Assembly (NCBI RefSeq): GCF_002760245.1
Contig: NZ_ASCA01000043.1
Span: forward strand, 62,001-126,000
Direction of reading: 5' to 3'
Length of the DNA: 64,000 bases
Source: Streptococcus suis YS161
GTDB lineage: Bacteria; Bacillota; Bacilli; Lactobacillales; Streptococcaceae
Shown one piece after another: positions 20,965 to 30,034 of the stretch. A program made the translations under genes and the position numbers. Under the pieces are notes generated by a model. The model searched no databases. It was not told the DNA's origin and saw only the letters and a program-made list of their open reading frames with translations. Within the stretch, counting starts at the first letter, position 1; the number at the start of each line of letters is the position of its first letter.

Positions 20965-21340
20965 TTTTATAAAGAAGATAATAAAATCTGAAAAGCCAAC
21001 TTGGTTGGCTTTTTTCAGATTGCTATTGGAATTTTCTGATAATTATGGTATAGTAGACTCAGTACACAAAAAATGAGTCACTACTAACAAAAACTCAAGA
21101 TAGATCACATTAACCTACTCAATTTCTAATTGAGTCAGTAATAGGGATGGTCTTGATTTATGATTGGATATAGTACATGTTTTACTTCTGGGTAACCGCT
21201 ATCAAACGATAATTGATAGAAATATGTTATTCTAGAGTAGTTATATAAAGTCAGTTAATCAAACATTATATGAACTTGATAATCGTAAGGATATTGAATT
21301 GATTGAGCTTGATTAGCTGGCACATAAAGGAGGAAAAAGC
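20965..21340 (+). promoter_or_regulatory. oppA-oppD gap with promoter and structured leader
   Basis: After the oppA terminator comes an extended -10 (TGG-TATAGT near 21046-21054). A leader of about 280 bases follows. Hairpins in it: GACTC/GAGTC around 21056-21080 and CTCAATT/AATTGAG near 21118-21134. The leader is AT-rich with no reading frame of note. It ends in AAAGGAGGAAAAAGC before the GTG of oppD. I do not recognise a riboswitch class. Confidence 0.5.
20992..21017 (+). terminator. Terminator between oppA and oppDFBC
   Basis: AAAGCCAAC / GTTGGCTTT stem (20992-21000, 21004-21012) with a TTG loop and T run. It likely attenuates rather than isolates, since oppA needs the downstream genes. 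Confidence 0.85.
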
Positions 21341-22339
21341 GTGGCTACCGAAAAACCGCTTTTAGACATTAAAGATTTACACGTCGGTTTCCGTATTGGA
21401 GATGATTATTTTGACGCTGTTGACGGCGTTGACATCTCATTGCAAAAAAATGAAATTTTGGCAATTGTAGGGGAATCTGGTTGTGGTAAATCAACTTTGG
21501 CAACGACCATTATGGGCTTGCATAACCCTTTGAATACCAAAATCACAGGAAGCATCCAGTACAATGATATGGAATTGATTGGTATGGATGAAGCTAAGTA
21601 CAATACGGTACGTGGTAATGATATTGGTATGATTTTCCAAGATCCCTTGGCTTCTCTAAATCCATTGATGACGATTGGTGCACAGATTGATGAGGCGCTG
21701 TTCTATCACACTGATTTGGATGCCAATGCTCGTACAGAGCGAGTTTTGGAACTCTTGGCTCAGGTAGGTATTCCGAATCCTAAGCGGACATTTAAACAGT
21801 ATCCACATGAGCTTTCAGGTGGTATGCGTCAGCGTATCATTATTGCGATGGCCTTGTCTTGTAAACCGCCAATTATTATTGCGGACGAACCGACAACAGC
21901 CTTGGATGTTACAATTCAAGCACAAATCTTGGATCTCTTAAATGATATTCAAGCGGAGACAGGTTCGGGTATTATTTTAATTACCCATGACTTGGGAGTA
22001 GTTGCAGAGACTGCTGATCGTGTGGCTGTCATGTACGGTGGTCAGTTTGTCGAAGTAGCGCCAGTAGAAGAACTCTTTACCAATCCAAAACATCCATATA
22101 CACGTTCGCTCTTGAAGTCAAATCCTCAATCAGGTAGCGAAGGAGGCAATCTTCATGTTATTGAAGGTATTGTGCCGCCGATTACAAAAATGGTTCGTAA
22201 GGGTTGCCGCTTTGCTCCACGTATTCCGTGGATTGGAGCAGAGGCTCATGAAGAGAATCCGAGCATGCACGAGGTAGGTCCAAATCACTTTGTTCGTTGT
22301 ACCTGCCATGAGACATTCTATTTTGAAGGGGAGGCCTAA
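21341..22339 (+). CDS. oppD: Oligopeptide ABC transporter ATPase OppD
   Basis: 332 residues. Walker A GESGCGKST, signature LSGGMRQRIIIAMAL, Walker B IIIADEPTTALDVT and the C-terminal oligo_HPY extension (NPKHPYTRSLL) mark an OppD-type ATPase. The start is GTG with a strong AAAGGAGG. The C-terminus carries Cys residues (RKGCRF, VRCTCHE) typical of the Fe-S-binding tail described for some peptide importers. First gene of oppDFBC; the next gene starts 3 bases later. Confidence 0.93.
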   Translation: MATEKPLLDIKDLHVGFRIGDDYFDAVDGVDISLQKNEILAIVGESGCGKSTLATTIMGLHNPLNTKITGSIQYNDMELIGMDEAKYNTVRGNDIGMIFQDPLASLNPLMTIGAQIDEALFYHTDLDANARTERVLELLAQVGIPNPKRTFKQYPHELSGGMRQRIIIAMALSCKPPIIIADEPTTALDVTIQAQILDLLNDIQAETGSGIILITHDLGVVAETADRVAVMYGGQFVEVAPVEELFTNPKHPYTRSLLKSNPQSGSEGGNLHVIEGIVPPITKMVRKGCRFAPRIPWIGAEAHEENPSMHEVGPNHFVRCTCHETFYFEGEA

Positions 22340-22341
22340 TA

Positions 22342-23283
22342 GTGGGATTTATTGAAGTAAAAGATTTAAAAGTCCATTATCCAATTCGTAGTGGCTTCTT
22401 TAACCGTGTGACGGATCATGTCTATGCTGTCGATGGCGTTAATATTGAGTTTGAAGAAGGAAAAACCTATGGTTTGGTAGGTGAGTCAGGTTCTGGGAAA
22501 TCGACCATTGGTAAGGCAATTATCGGTTTAGAGCGTGCCACTTCTGGTCAGATTATCTATGAAGGACAAAATGTAACCAACAAATCACGTGGTAAAAAAG
22601 GAAACTTTAATCGTGATGTTCAAATGATTTTCCAAGATTCTCTTTCAAGTTTTAACCCGAAAAAACGTATTTTGGACATCATTGCAGAACCAATTCGTAA
22701 CTTTGACCGCTTATCTCCAGATGAAGAAAAGAAAAAGGTTCTTCATCTCTTGGATACAATCGGTCTAAATGAAGAAGCCCTGATTAAATATCCTCATGAA
22801 TTCTCAGGTGGTCAGCGTCAACGTATCGGTGTTGCTCGTGCCTTGGCTAGTAACCCTCGTTTGATTATTGCTGACGAGCCGGTTTCTGCCTTGGATTTGT
22901 CTGTTCAGGCACAGGTCTTGAACTATATGAAACGTATCCAAGATGAGTTCAAGCTTAGCTATCTCTTTATTTCCCATGACCTCGGTGTTGTACAACACAT
23001 GTGTGATGAATTGTTCATCATGTATCGCGGACGTTTCGTAGAGACAGGAAATAAGAACGATATTTATAATAATCCACAACATATTTACACTAAACGTTTG
23101 TTGTCTGCGATTCCATCAATTGATCCAGTAAATCGTTTGAAAAATAAGGAAAAACGTTTGGCTGCAGAGAAAGAGTACCAAGAAAAACAAGGTCAGTACT
23201 ATGATGAAAACGGTCGTGTATACGATTTGAAAGCTTTTTCAGCAACTCATCAAGTAGCCCTTCCAGAAGGAGGTAAGAACTAA
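22342..23283 (+). CDS. oppF: Oligopeptide ABC transporter ATPase OppF
   Basis: 313 residues, second ATPase of the importer. Walker A GESGSGKST, signature FSGGQRQRIGVARAL and Walker B LIIADEPVSALDLS are all visible, followed by an oligo_HPY-like tail (NPQHIYTKRLLSAIP). GTG start. Spacing of 3 bases from oppD and 2 bases to oppB supports one transcript and stoichiometric synthesis. Confidence 0.93.
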   Translation: MGFIEVKDLKVHYPIRSGFFNRVTDHVYAVDGVNIEFEEGKTYGLVGESGSGKSTIGKAIIGLERATSGQIIYEGQNVTNKSRGKKGNFNRDVQMIFQDSLSSFNPKKRILDIIAEPIRNFDRLSPDEEKKKVLHLLDTIGLNEEALIKYPHEFSGGQRQRIGVARALASNPRLIIADEPVSALDLSVQAQVLNYMKRIQDEFKLSYLFISHDLGVVQHMCDELFIMYRGRFVETGNKNDIYNNPQHIYTKRLLSAIPSIDPVNRLKNKEKRLAAEKEYQEKQGQYYDENGRVYDLKAFSATHQVALPEGGKN

Positions 23284-23284
23284 G

Positions 23285-24241
23285 ATGTGGAAAACAGTAT
23301 TACGACGTTTACTCATGATGGTTCCTCAGATTATCATTCTGAGTGTCATTGCATTCTTTGTTGCAAAAATGATGCCTGGTGATCCATTTACCGGTATGAT
23401 TGACCCTAATATTGACCCTGCTATTATTGAACAAAAACGGATTGCAGCAGGGTACTATGACCCAATTCATATTCAATACTTCCGCTGGGTTGGTAATCTA
23501 TTGCAGGGTGATTTTGGACAAAGTTTCCTCTTTAAACAACCGGTTATCGATGTGATTATGCAGCGTTTGAATAACACAATTTGGTTATCATTGCTTACTA
23601 TGATTTTGACCTATGCTATTGCCCTTCCTTTAGGTATGATTGCGGGTCGTTATCAAAATTCACTTGCTGATAAAGTCATTGGTGTTTACAATTTCTTGAC
23701 TTTCTCAACACCAACTTTCGTATTTGCAATTTTGATGCTCTGGTTATTTGGTTTTAGTTTAGGTTGGTTTCCAACACGTGGTTCTATCGGTGGCGGTGTA
23801 GAAGGATTTGCAGCCATTCTCAGTCGCTTACACCACATGATTCTTCCAGCGATTACAATGGCAATTTTGTCAACAACAGTAACTATTCAATATCTTCGTA
23901 CGGGGATTATCGATGCGAAGAGCCAGGACTATGTTCGTACAGCTCGTGCCAAAGGTGTTCCTGAGAGAGTTGTTTATAACCGTCATATCTTCCGTAATTC
24001 TATCTTGCCAATTGCATCTTTCTTGGGCTATGAATTGACAGGATTGATTGGTGGTTCTATCTTCATTGAAAATATTTTCACTTATCCAGGTATCGGTCAG
24101 TTATTCTATAACTCTATTTCTAGTCGTGACTATAGTGTCATCTTGGCTTTGTTGTTGATATTTGGTATGGGTACCTTGTTGGGGACATTGATTTCAGATA
24201 TTATCATGAGTATCGTGGATCCACGTATCCGTGTGAAATAG
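23285..24241 (+). CDS. oppB: Oligopeptide ABC transporter permease OppB
   Basis: 318-residue membrane permease with N-terminal helix (residues about 9-28), the OppB-type N-terminal extension (KMMPGDPFTGMID) and a BPD_transp_1 domain of five helices. The EAA loop is DYVRTARAKGVPERVVYNRHI, split here by one residue at most from consensus. It forms the transmembrane channel with OppC. GGAGG lies just upstream within the oppF end. Confidence 0.93.
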   Translation: MWKTVLRRLLMMVPQIIILSVIAFFVAKMMPGDPFTGMIDPNIDPAIIEQKRIAAGYYDPIHIQYFRWVGNLLQGDFGQSFLFKQPVIDVIMQRLNNTIWLSLLTMILTYAIALPLGMIAGRYQNSLADKVIGVYNFLTFSTPTFVFAILMLWLFGFSLGWFPTRGSIGGGVEGFAAILSRLHHMILPAITMAILSTTVTIQYLRTGIIDAKSQDYVRTARAKGVPERVVYNRHIFRNSILPIASFLGYELTGLIGGSIFIENIFTYPGIGQLFYNSISSRDYSVILALLLIFGMGTLLGTLISDIIMSIVDPRIRVK

Positions 24242-24254
24242 AAGGAGGAGTAAG

Positions 24255-25157
24255 GTGAGTAAAGAAAATAAAAAACAAGTACAATCTGCTTCAACTCCTC
24301 CAGGTGGCTTCCGTGTCATCGCGCGGGAGTTTATGAAGGATCGACTTGCATTGACCTCATTAATTATCTTAGTGACGGTTCTCTTGGCAGTCTTTATCGG
24401 AGCGCTTCTGTTGGATCAAGAACAAGTTATGAAAGTCAACCTTTTGGGACGTTACTTGGAACCAGGTGTTAACGGCTATATCTTGGGGACAGATGAAGGT
24501 GGTAAAGATATCTTTGGTCAGCTGATTATCGGTGCTCGTAACTCGATCATTATCGGTTTTACAATTACGATTATTACTAGTATTGTTGGTATCTCTATCG
24601 GTCTGATTTCTGGTTATTACGGTGGTCGTTTGGACGGATTCTTGATGCGTATTGTCGATTTCATCATGATTTTGCCAGTGACTATGTTGATCATTGTATT
24701 CGTGACAGTTATCAAGAACTATACGATCTATCACTTCATTCTCATCATGAGTGCCTTTTATTGGACGGCCAAGGCTCGTCTATTCCGTACAAGGACTTTG
24801 TCAGAGGCAAGCTTGGATTATGTCAATGCATCAAAAACATTGGGAACAAGCGACTTCATGATTATGTTCCGTGAAATTTTACCAAACTTAAGTTCATTGA
24901 TTATCGTCAACTTGACCTTGAACTTTGCGGGAAATATCGGTATTGAGACTTCGTTGACTTATCTTGGTTTCGGTCTACCATCGACAGTACCAAGTTTGGG
25001 TACCTTGATTGCCAATGCCCGCAATGCAGATATTTTGGAAAACAAGACATGGATTTGGTTGCCAGCAGCTATCTTCATCCTTGTGATGATGCTCTGTATC
25101 AACTATGTCGGACAAGCTTTCCAACGTGCAGCAGATGCCAAACAACGTTTGGGTTAA
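24255..25157 (+). CDS. oppC: Oligopeptide ABC transporter permease OppC
   Basis: 300-residue permease partner of OppB with GTG start after GGAGGAG. OppC_N helix at residues about 34-56; BPD_transp_1 domain from about 95 to 290, with EAA loop DYVNASKTLGTSDFMIMFREI. Last gene of the operon and followed by a terminator at 25168-25192. The D-F-B-C order differs from the ami order (A-C-D-E-F) familiar in pneumococcus. Confidence 0.93.
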   Translation: MSKENKKQVQSASTPPGGFRVIAREFMKDRLALTSLIILVTVLLAVFIGALLLDQEQVMKVNLLGRYLEPGVNGYILGTDEGGKDIFGQLIIGARNSIIIGFTITIITSIVGISIGLISGYYGGRLDGFLMRIVDFIMILPVTMLIIVFVTVIKNYTIYHFILIMSAFYWTAKARLFRTRTLSEASLDYVNASKTLGTSDFMIMFREILPNLSSLIIVNLTLNFAGNIGIETSLTYLGFGLPSTVPSLGTLIANARNADILENKTWIWLPAAIFILVMMLCINYVGQAFQRAADAKQRLG

Positions 25158-25167
25158 ACAAATATAT

Positions 25168-25192
25168 AAGAGTTCTTTCTGGAACTCTTTTT
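25168..25192 (+). terminator. Terminator of oppDFBC
   Basis: AAGAGTTC / GAACTCTT stem with a 6-base loop and T5. Confidence 0.85.
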
Positions 25193-25282
25193 CTGTACAT
25201 TTCAGCTGTCACAAGCTTGTTTTTTACAGAATTTGGAAAATATGGTAAAATGGAGTGATAAAACTATTTGAGGTAACGAATT

Positions 25283-25648
25283 ATGACTGTTAAAATCAAT
25301 ACTAAAGACGGCCAAATCGAATTGACTGACGACGTGATTGCCACAGTTGTTGGCGGTGCTACGACTGAGATTTTCGGTGTTGTTGGGATGGCTAGTAAGT
25401 CTGCGATCAAGGATAATTTTCAAGCACTTTTGAGAAAAGAAAATTATTCTAAAGGTGTTGTGATTAAGACCTTGGAAGATGGTCGCATTGCAGTCGATGT
25501 TTATACTGTGATGAGCTACGGTGTAAAAATCAGTGAAGTATCTCGCAACATCCAAGAACGCGTTAAGTTCAACTTGGAAAATCAACTAGGTATCTCTGTA
25601 GATGCCGTCAATGTCTTTATCCAAAATATCAAAGTCGTAGGAGAATAA
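25283..25648 (+). CDS. Asp23/Gls24 family protein
   Basis: 121-residue Asp23/Gls24 domain protein (YloU type). It almost always precedes the DAK2-domain gene in firmicutes, as here, and such proteins are linked to envelope stress or fatty acid metabolism. The sequence VATVVGGATTEIFGVVGMAS and the C-terminal ISVDAVNVFIQNIKVV are typical. An extended -10-like TGG-TAAAAT lies about 40 bases upstream. Only 2 bases separate it from fakA, so they are coupled. Confidence 0.88.
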   Translation: MTVKINTKDGQIELTDDVIATVVGGATTEIFGVVGMASKSAIKDNFQALLRKENYSKGVVIKTLEDGRIAVDVYTVMSYGVKISEVSRNIQERVKFNLENQLGISVDAVNVFIQNIKVVGE

Positions 25649-25650
25649 TT

Positions 25651-27315
25651 GTGTCTAAAATTACAACTAGTTTATTTCAAGAAATGGTGCAGGCAGCATC
25701 AACTCGTCTGAATAAACAAGCCGAATATGTGAACTCACTCAATGTTTTCCCAGTTCCAGATGGGGATACTGGTACCAACATGGGGATGACTATTACCAAT
25801 GGTGCTAAAGAAGTAGCAGATAAGTCTGCTTCTACTGTTGGAGAAGTTGCGCAAATTCTTTCTAAGGGCTTGTTGATGGGAGCTCGTGGAAACTCAGGTG
25901 TTATTACGTCGCAATTGTTCCGTGGTTTTGGTCAATCTGTTAAAGGCAAGGTTGAATTGGACGGTAAGGATTTGGCGCAAGCCTTTCAACATGGTGTAGA
26001 AGTGGCTTATAAAGCCGTTATGAAGCCAGTTGAAGGTACAATTCTTACTGTTTCGCGTGGGGCAGCCACTGCCGCTTTGAAAAAGGCAGAAGAGACTGAT
26101 GATGCGGTTGAGGTCATGCGTGCCACTCTTGATGGTGCTAACCGTGCTCTTAAGAAAACGCCAGAGATGCTTCCAGTCTTGAAGGAAGTTGGCGTTGTCG
26201 ATTCAGGTGGACAAGGTCTTGTTTACATTTATGAAGGCTTCTTGTCAGCTTTGACGGGTGAGTATATTGCTTCGGAAGATTTTGAGGCGACACCTGCTGT
26301 TATGTCTGAAATGATTAATGCTGAGCACCACAAGTCAGTTGCAGGTCATGTAGCGACTGAAGATATTACCTTTGGTTACTGTACAGAAATCATGGTAGCT
26401 CTTCGCCAGGGTCCTACTTATGTCAAGGACTTTGATTATGAAGAATTCCGTGACTACCTTAACGACCTTGGGGATTCTCTCCTTGTGGTCAACGATGATG
26501 AAATCGTTAAAGTCCACGTCCATACAGAAGATCCAGGCTTGGTCATGCAGGCAGGTCTTCAATACGGTAGCTTGGTCAAGGTAAAAGTGGACAATATGCG
26601 TGAGCAACATGAAGCTCAGGTTGAGAAAGAAGAAAGTTTCCAAAAACCGGCTGAACAAAAAGAGTATGCTATTATTGCGGTAGCTGCTGGGGAAGGTTTG
26701 ACAGAAATCTTCAAATCACAAGGTGTTGACTATGTGATTTCAGGTGGTCAGACCATGAACCCATCAACAGAAGATTTTGTCAATGCTATTGAATTGGTCA
26801 ATGCCCGCAATGTCATCTTGTTGCCAAACAACAAAAATATCTTGATGGCTGCTCAGACGGCTGCTGAGGTTGCAGAAGTTGCGGTTAAGGTTGTGGAAAC
26901 TAAGACCCTACCACAAGGTTTTACTAGCTTGCTTGCTTTTGATCCAAGTCGTGATTTGGAAAGCAACTTTGACGCGATGACGGCATCTCTCGCAGAGGTG
27001 AAAAGTGGTAGCGTGACAACTGCGGTCCGCGATACAACCATCGATGGTCTTGAAATCCATGAGAATGACAACCTTGGTATGGTTGATGGCAAGATTGTGG
27101 TTTCTAATCCTGATATAATGGAAACACTTGTCGCTACATTTGAGAAAATGCTGGACGAAGACAGCGAAATCGTGACGATCTATATCGGTGAAGATGGTAA
27201 TGAAGAAGTGGCTCAAACTCTTGCTGAACAGCTAGAAGAACAATTTGAAGATGTTGAGTTTGAAATCCATCAAGGAAATCAACCAGTCTATCCATATCTT
27301 TTCAGCGTAGAATAA
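25651..27315 (+). CDS. fakA: Fatty acid kinase catalytic subunit FakA
   Basis: 554-residue DAK2-domain protein (YloV/FakA). It phosphorylates fatty acids bound to FakB (DegV) partners for phospholipid synthesis. The nucleotide/Mg motif PVPDGDTGTNMG is at residues about 32-43, and LMGARGNSGVITSQL follows. The middle and C-terminal FakB-binding domains complete the usual length. The start is GTG with GGAG at 25640. No fakB is visible in this window. A terminator follows at 27318. Confidence 0.92.
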   Translation: MSKITTSLFQEMVQAASTRLNKQAEYVNSLNVFPVPDGDTGTNMGMTITNGAKEVADKSASTVGEVAQILSKGLLMGARGNSGVITSQLFRGFGQSVKGKVELDGKDLAQAFQHGVEVAYKAVMKPVEGTILTVSRGAATAALKKAEETDDAVEVMRATLDGANRALKKTPEMLPVLKEVGVVDSGGQGLVYIYEGFLSALTGEYIASEDFEATPAVMSEMINAEHHKSVAGHVATEDITFGYCTEIMVALRQGPTYVKDFDYEEFRDYLNDLGDSLLVVNDDEIVKVHVHTEDPGLVMQAGLQYGSLVKVKVDNMREQHEAQVEKEESFQKPAEQKEYAIIAVAAGEGLTEIFKSQGVDYVISGGQTMNPSTEDFVNAIELVNARNVILLPNNKNILMAAQTAAEVAEVAVKVVETKTLPQGFTSLLAFDPSRDLESNFDAMTASLAEVKSGSVTTAVRDTTIDGLEIHENDNLGMVDGKIVVSNPDIMETLVATFEKMLDEDSEIVTIYIGEDGNEEVAQTLAEQLEEQFEDVEFEIHQGNQPVYPYLFSVE

Positions 27316-27317
27316 AC

Positions 27318-27347
27318 AAAATCGCAGGCTCTGGCTTGCGATTTTTT
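27318..27347 (+). terminator. Terminator after fakA
   Basis: AAATCGCA-GGC / GCT-TGCGATTT imperfect stem with a CTCTG loop, ending in T6. Confidence 0.8.
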
Positions 27348-27399
27348 CTGTCGACTTGTCTACAATTTCCAGTAGACCTATGACAAACTACTGGGGCTA

Positions 27400-27408
27400 T
27401 GGTATAAT
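27400..27408 (+). promoter_or_regulatory. Extended -10 promoter of tsaE, predicting a leaderless mRNA
   Basis: TGG-TATAAT ends at 27408, only 7 bases before the tsaE ATG at 27416. Transcription would start at or within a base or two of the start codon. No ribosome-binding site is present. Confidence 0.6.
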
Positions 27409-27415
27409 TAAAGAC

Positions 27416-27856
27416 ATGTATAGTCAGAATGAAAATGAATTGATTGCCATTGGTGAGAGAATTGGAAAAGCCTGTAAGCCAAATCAAGTTCTAGTATTAT
27501 CAGGGGATTTGGGTGCTGGGAAAACAACTCTGACCAAGGGTTTGGCCAAGGGTTTAAAAATTGAACAGATGATTAAGAGTCCTACTTATACGATCGTTCG
27601 AGAGTATGAGGGGACCATGCCACTCTATCACTTAGATGTTTATCGAATTGGAGATGACCCTGACTCGATTGATTTGGATGATTTTCTCTATGGAGGAGGT
27701 CTAACGGTTATCGAGTGGGGAGAATTACTGGATGTCAGTCTATTTGATGACTATTTGCTCATTCGTATAGAGAAAGAGGGAGATGGTCGACGATTGACAG
27801 TCGAATCTCATGGGGCTCAAAGTAGCGATTTAGCGAAGGAGTTCCAAAATGTCTGA
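27416..27856 (+). CDS. tsaE: tRNA threonylcarbamoyladenosine biosynthesis ATPase TsaE
   Basis: 146-residue P-loop ATPase that works with TsaB and TsaD to make t6A37 in ANN-decoding tRNAs. Walker A is SGDLGAGKTTLTKGLA, followed by SPTYTIVREYEG and the conserved VIEWGELL. Start MYSQNENELIAIGERIG fits family length; the longer frame from 27356 would begin upstream of the promoter. The predicted message is leaderless. It overlaps the next gene by 8 bases. Confidence 0.93.
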   Translation: MYSQNENELIAIGERIGKACKPNQVLVLSGDLGAGKTTLTKGLAKGLKIEQMIKSPTYTIVREYEGTMPLYHLDVYRIGDDPDSIDLDDFLYGGGLTVIEWGELLDVSLFDDYLLIRIEKEGDGRRLTVESHGAQSSDLAKEFQNV

Positions 27857-28376
27857 AAAAGAAGTGTATTTTAGTGAAGCTGAACCAGCTGATGCAGCAG
27901 CTTTTATTGATTTTATGAATCAAGTTGCTAGAGAAACGGATTATCTGGTCATGGATGAGACTGGTTTTCGATTTAGTGTTGATGAAATGGAGACCATCTT
28001 CGAAGCAGGAATCGAAAATCCTCGTGAATTGTGCCTATTGGCTAAGGTTGGTTCGGAAGTCGTCGGCGCAATTTCTGTTAAGTCCTCTAAGCAGTTTCGC
28101 ATTAGCCATATCGGAAATATTTTTATTGCAGTAAAAAAAGCCTACTGGGGTCACGGTCTAGGGACGATTTTACTGGAGGAAGTATTGCATTGGGCAGAGG
28201 AAATGGATGTATTGAAGCGTTTGGAATTGACGGTTCAGGTTCGCAATGAGGCGGCAGTACATTTATACCAAAAACTAGGATTCAACATTGAAGGAACCCA
28301 GATACGTGGGGCTAGAACAGATGAAGGAGAATGGCTTGATCTTTATTATATGGGCAAGTTAATTGGTGAAGTATGA
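27849..28376 (+). CDS. GNAT family N-acetyltransferase
   Basis: 175-residue acetyltransferase. The acetyl-CoA loop region is HIGNIFIAVKKAYWGHGLGTILLEEVL (about residues 88-114; Q/R-x-x-G-x-G/A form is YWGHGLGT), and the C-terminal NEAAVHLYQKLGFNIEGT is typical of RimI/RimJ-like GNATs. Substrate unknown. It sits between tsaE and the LCP gene with overlaps on both sides (8 and 4 bases), a gene order I associate with other streptococci. Confidence 0.88.
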   Translation: MSEKEVYFSEAEPADAAAFIDFMNQVARETDYLVMDETGFRFSVDEMETIFEAGIENPRELCLLAKVGSEVVGAISVKSSKQFRISHIGNIFIAVKKAYWGHGLGTILLEEVLHWAEEMDVLKRLELTVQVRNEAAVHLYQKLGFNIEGTQIRGARTDEGEWLDLYYMGKLIGEV

Positions 28377-29566
28377 CAATTGGAAAAAAAATATTCTTAA
28401 TGTCTTTGGCTATTGTTGGTTTAACACTAGGTGCCGGCTTAATATATGGGGCCAGCTTGTTAAATTTTTCTACAGGTACTATTTCAAAAACCTATAAGCA
28501 GCTAGATGGAGAGGAAGAAATCACTCCTATTGATGCGACAGAGCCCCTAACTATCCTACTGATGGGGGTGGATATGGACCAAGCGACCCGCGGGGGAGAT
28601 TGGGAGGGTGGCCGTAGTGATTCGATGATTTTAGTAACTGTTAATCCCAAGACTAAGGAAACCAATATGATGAGCTTGACTCGTGATATTATGGTTGAGA
28701 TTGCAGAAGCGAACGGGGAGTCTTCAGGAACGGTTGAAAAACTAAATCATTCTTATAGCTACGGACAGGCACCGATGGCCATTGCCACGATCGAAAAGAT
28801 GATGGATATTAACATTGACCGCTATATCGAAATAAATATGGATGGTCTGGTTGAGCTTGTTGATGCGGTTGGAGGTATTGAGGTAAACAATACTCTTGGC
28901 TTCCCTATATCCATTTCAGAACATGAGCCTGCCTATACCTCTATTGTCCAGCCGGGGCAACAGTTGGTAAATGGGGATCAGGCGCTGGTTTATGCTCGGA
29001 TGCGCTATGATGATCCTGAGGGGGATATCGGACGTCAGAGACGCCAACGAGAAGTTATCACGGCTATTATAAAAAAACTCCTCCAGTTAGATGGTTTGAC
29101 CCAGTATAAGAAGATTCTGACCGCCATCTCCAATAATATGCGAACCAACATTGAGATTAGTCCTGCGACAATTCCAAGCCTCCTGGGTTATAAAGACTCG
29201 GTCTCTAAGTTGAATTCCTATCAGTTGCGCGGTGTGGACCAAATGGTTGATGAAATCTATTATCAATTACCAACCAGTGAACATCTATTGGAAATGCAAA
29301 ATATTCTGAAAAAATCTATCGGCTTAGAAGAAAAGACCGACTTAGTCACAAACGTGAAGGTCTACGAAGGACAGATGGGATTGCCAAGTCCAATAAACGT
29401 TTATGATGTATATACAAATCTCTTGCTGTTAGAAGCAAGTCCATGGGCAGAAAGCTTGGCTCCAGAAATAGGGAGTCCATCGGCTACTACGACTGTAACA
29501 ACAGAAGAGCTGGTAACCGATTTTTCAACAGAGCCAGTACTTGGTGATGAAAGCGGGTCACAATAA
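28373..29566 (+). CDS. brpA: LytR-CpsA-Psr (LCP) family wall polymer ligase
   Basis: 397-residue membrane-anchored LCP protein, BrpA/LytR type. LCP enzymes transfer UndP-linked glycopolymers such as wall polysaccharide to peptidoglycan. One N-terminal transmembrane helix (about 7-29) is followed by the LCP domain with GRSDSMILVTVNP, MSLTRDIMVEI and the arginine-rich RMRYDDPEGDIGRQRRQREVI. The tail is Ser/Thr/Glu-rich and probably extracellular. It starts in the stop of the acetyltransferase gene (ATGA). It may act on polymers started by the UndP-GlcNAc transferase at 10154. Confidence 0.9.
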   Translation: MTIGKKIFLMSLAIVGLTLGAGLIYGASLLNFSTGTISKTYKQLDGEEEITPIDATEPLTILLMGVDMDQATRGGDWEGGRSDSMILVTVNPKTKETNMMSLTRDIMVEIAEANGESSGTVEKLNHSYSYGQAPMAIATIEKMMDINIDRYIEINMDGLVELVDAVGGIEVNNTLGFPISISEHEPAYTSIVQPGQQLVNGDQALVYARMRYDDPEGDIGRQRRQREVITAIIKKLLQLDGLTQYKKILTAISNNMRTNIEISPATIPSLLGYKDSVSKLNSYQLRGVDQMVDEIYYQLPTSEHLLEMQNILKKSIGLEEKTDLVTNVKVYEGQMGLPSPINVYDVYTNLLLLEASPWAESLAPEIGSPSATTTVTTEELVTDFSTEPVLGDESGSQ

Positions 29567-29570
29567 TGTA

Positions 29571-30013
29571 GTCATCTAGTTCTTCTTTTATTACTTTGAC
29601 GAGCGAGTACAAAAAGCCTATAAAAATAGAGGTCGTTTGCAACCTCTCAGATTGAAGAAAAAGTCCATTTTGGACAATTTTCTTCAATCTTTTTTCTTTA
29701 TGTTGAAAATAAAAAACTCTCAGAAACGCCGAAATATCAATGTTTCTAAGAGTTTAATGACTTGCTATCTTTCGCAAACTTCTTCAACTTTTTATATTTT
29801 TATAGGCTTTTAGTTTACTTTTAGTACTCGCTCCAACTATCTGGGAGATAGTTGGAGACTGGGGATAAAGTGAACGATGTTCACATCAAAAGCCGCAGGC
29901 ATAACTGAAGTTAGGCAAGGCGAGTTCAAACAATCCAGTGAAGTGTTTGAAGTTGGAAATAAGGAAACGGAGTTTCTTCTTATGTCGAAGTAATAAAAGA
30001 AAAACTAAATGAC
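29571..30013. repeat. Nested inverted-repeat block after the LCP gene
   Basis: Outer arms: 29571-29596 and the inverse at 29988-30013 (26 bp, 2 mismatches). Inner arms: AAGCCTATAAAAATA at 29614-29628 and its inverse at 29795-29809 (15 bp, perfect). Between them lie two further hairpins (29649-29690 and 29714-29755). Parts recur in the sufU-sufB gap. Probably a MITE-like element with another inserted in it. This also covers the 468-base gene-free gap 29567-30034. Confidence 0.7.
29649..29696 (+). terminator. Terminator of the tsaE-GNAT-LCP operon
   Basis: AGATTGAAGAAAA paired with TTTTCTTCAATCT, with an inner GTCC/GGAC stem, then TTTTTTC. A second stem follows at 29714-29755 (AAACTC-TC-AGAAAC / GTTTCT-A-AGAGTTT). 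Confidence 0.8.
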
Positions 30014-30034
30014 GATATTTGGAAATTCCCTATG

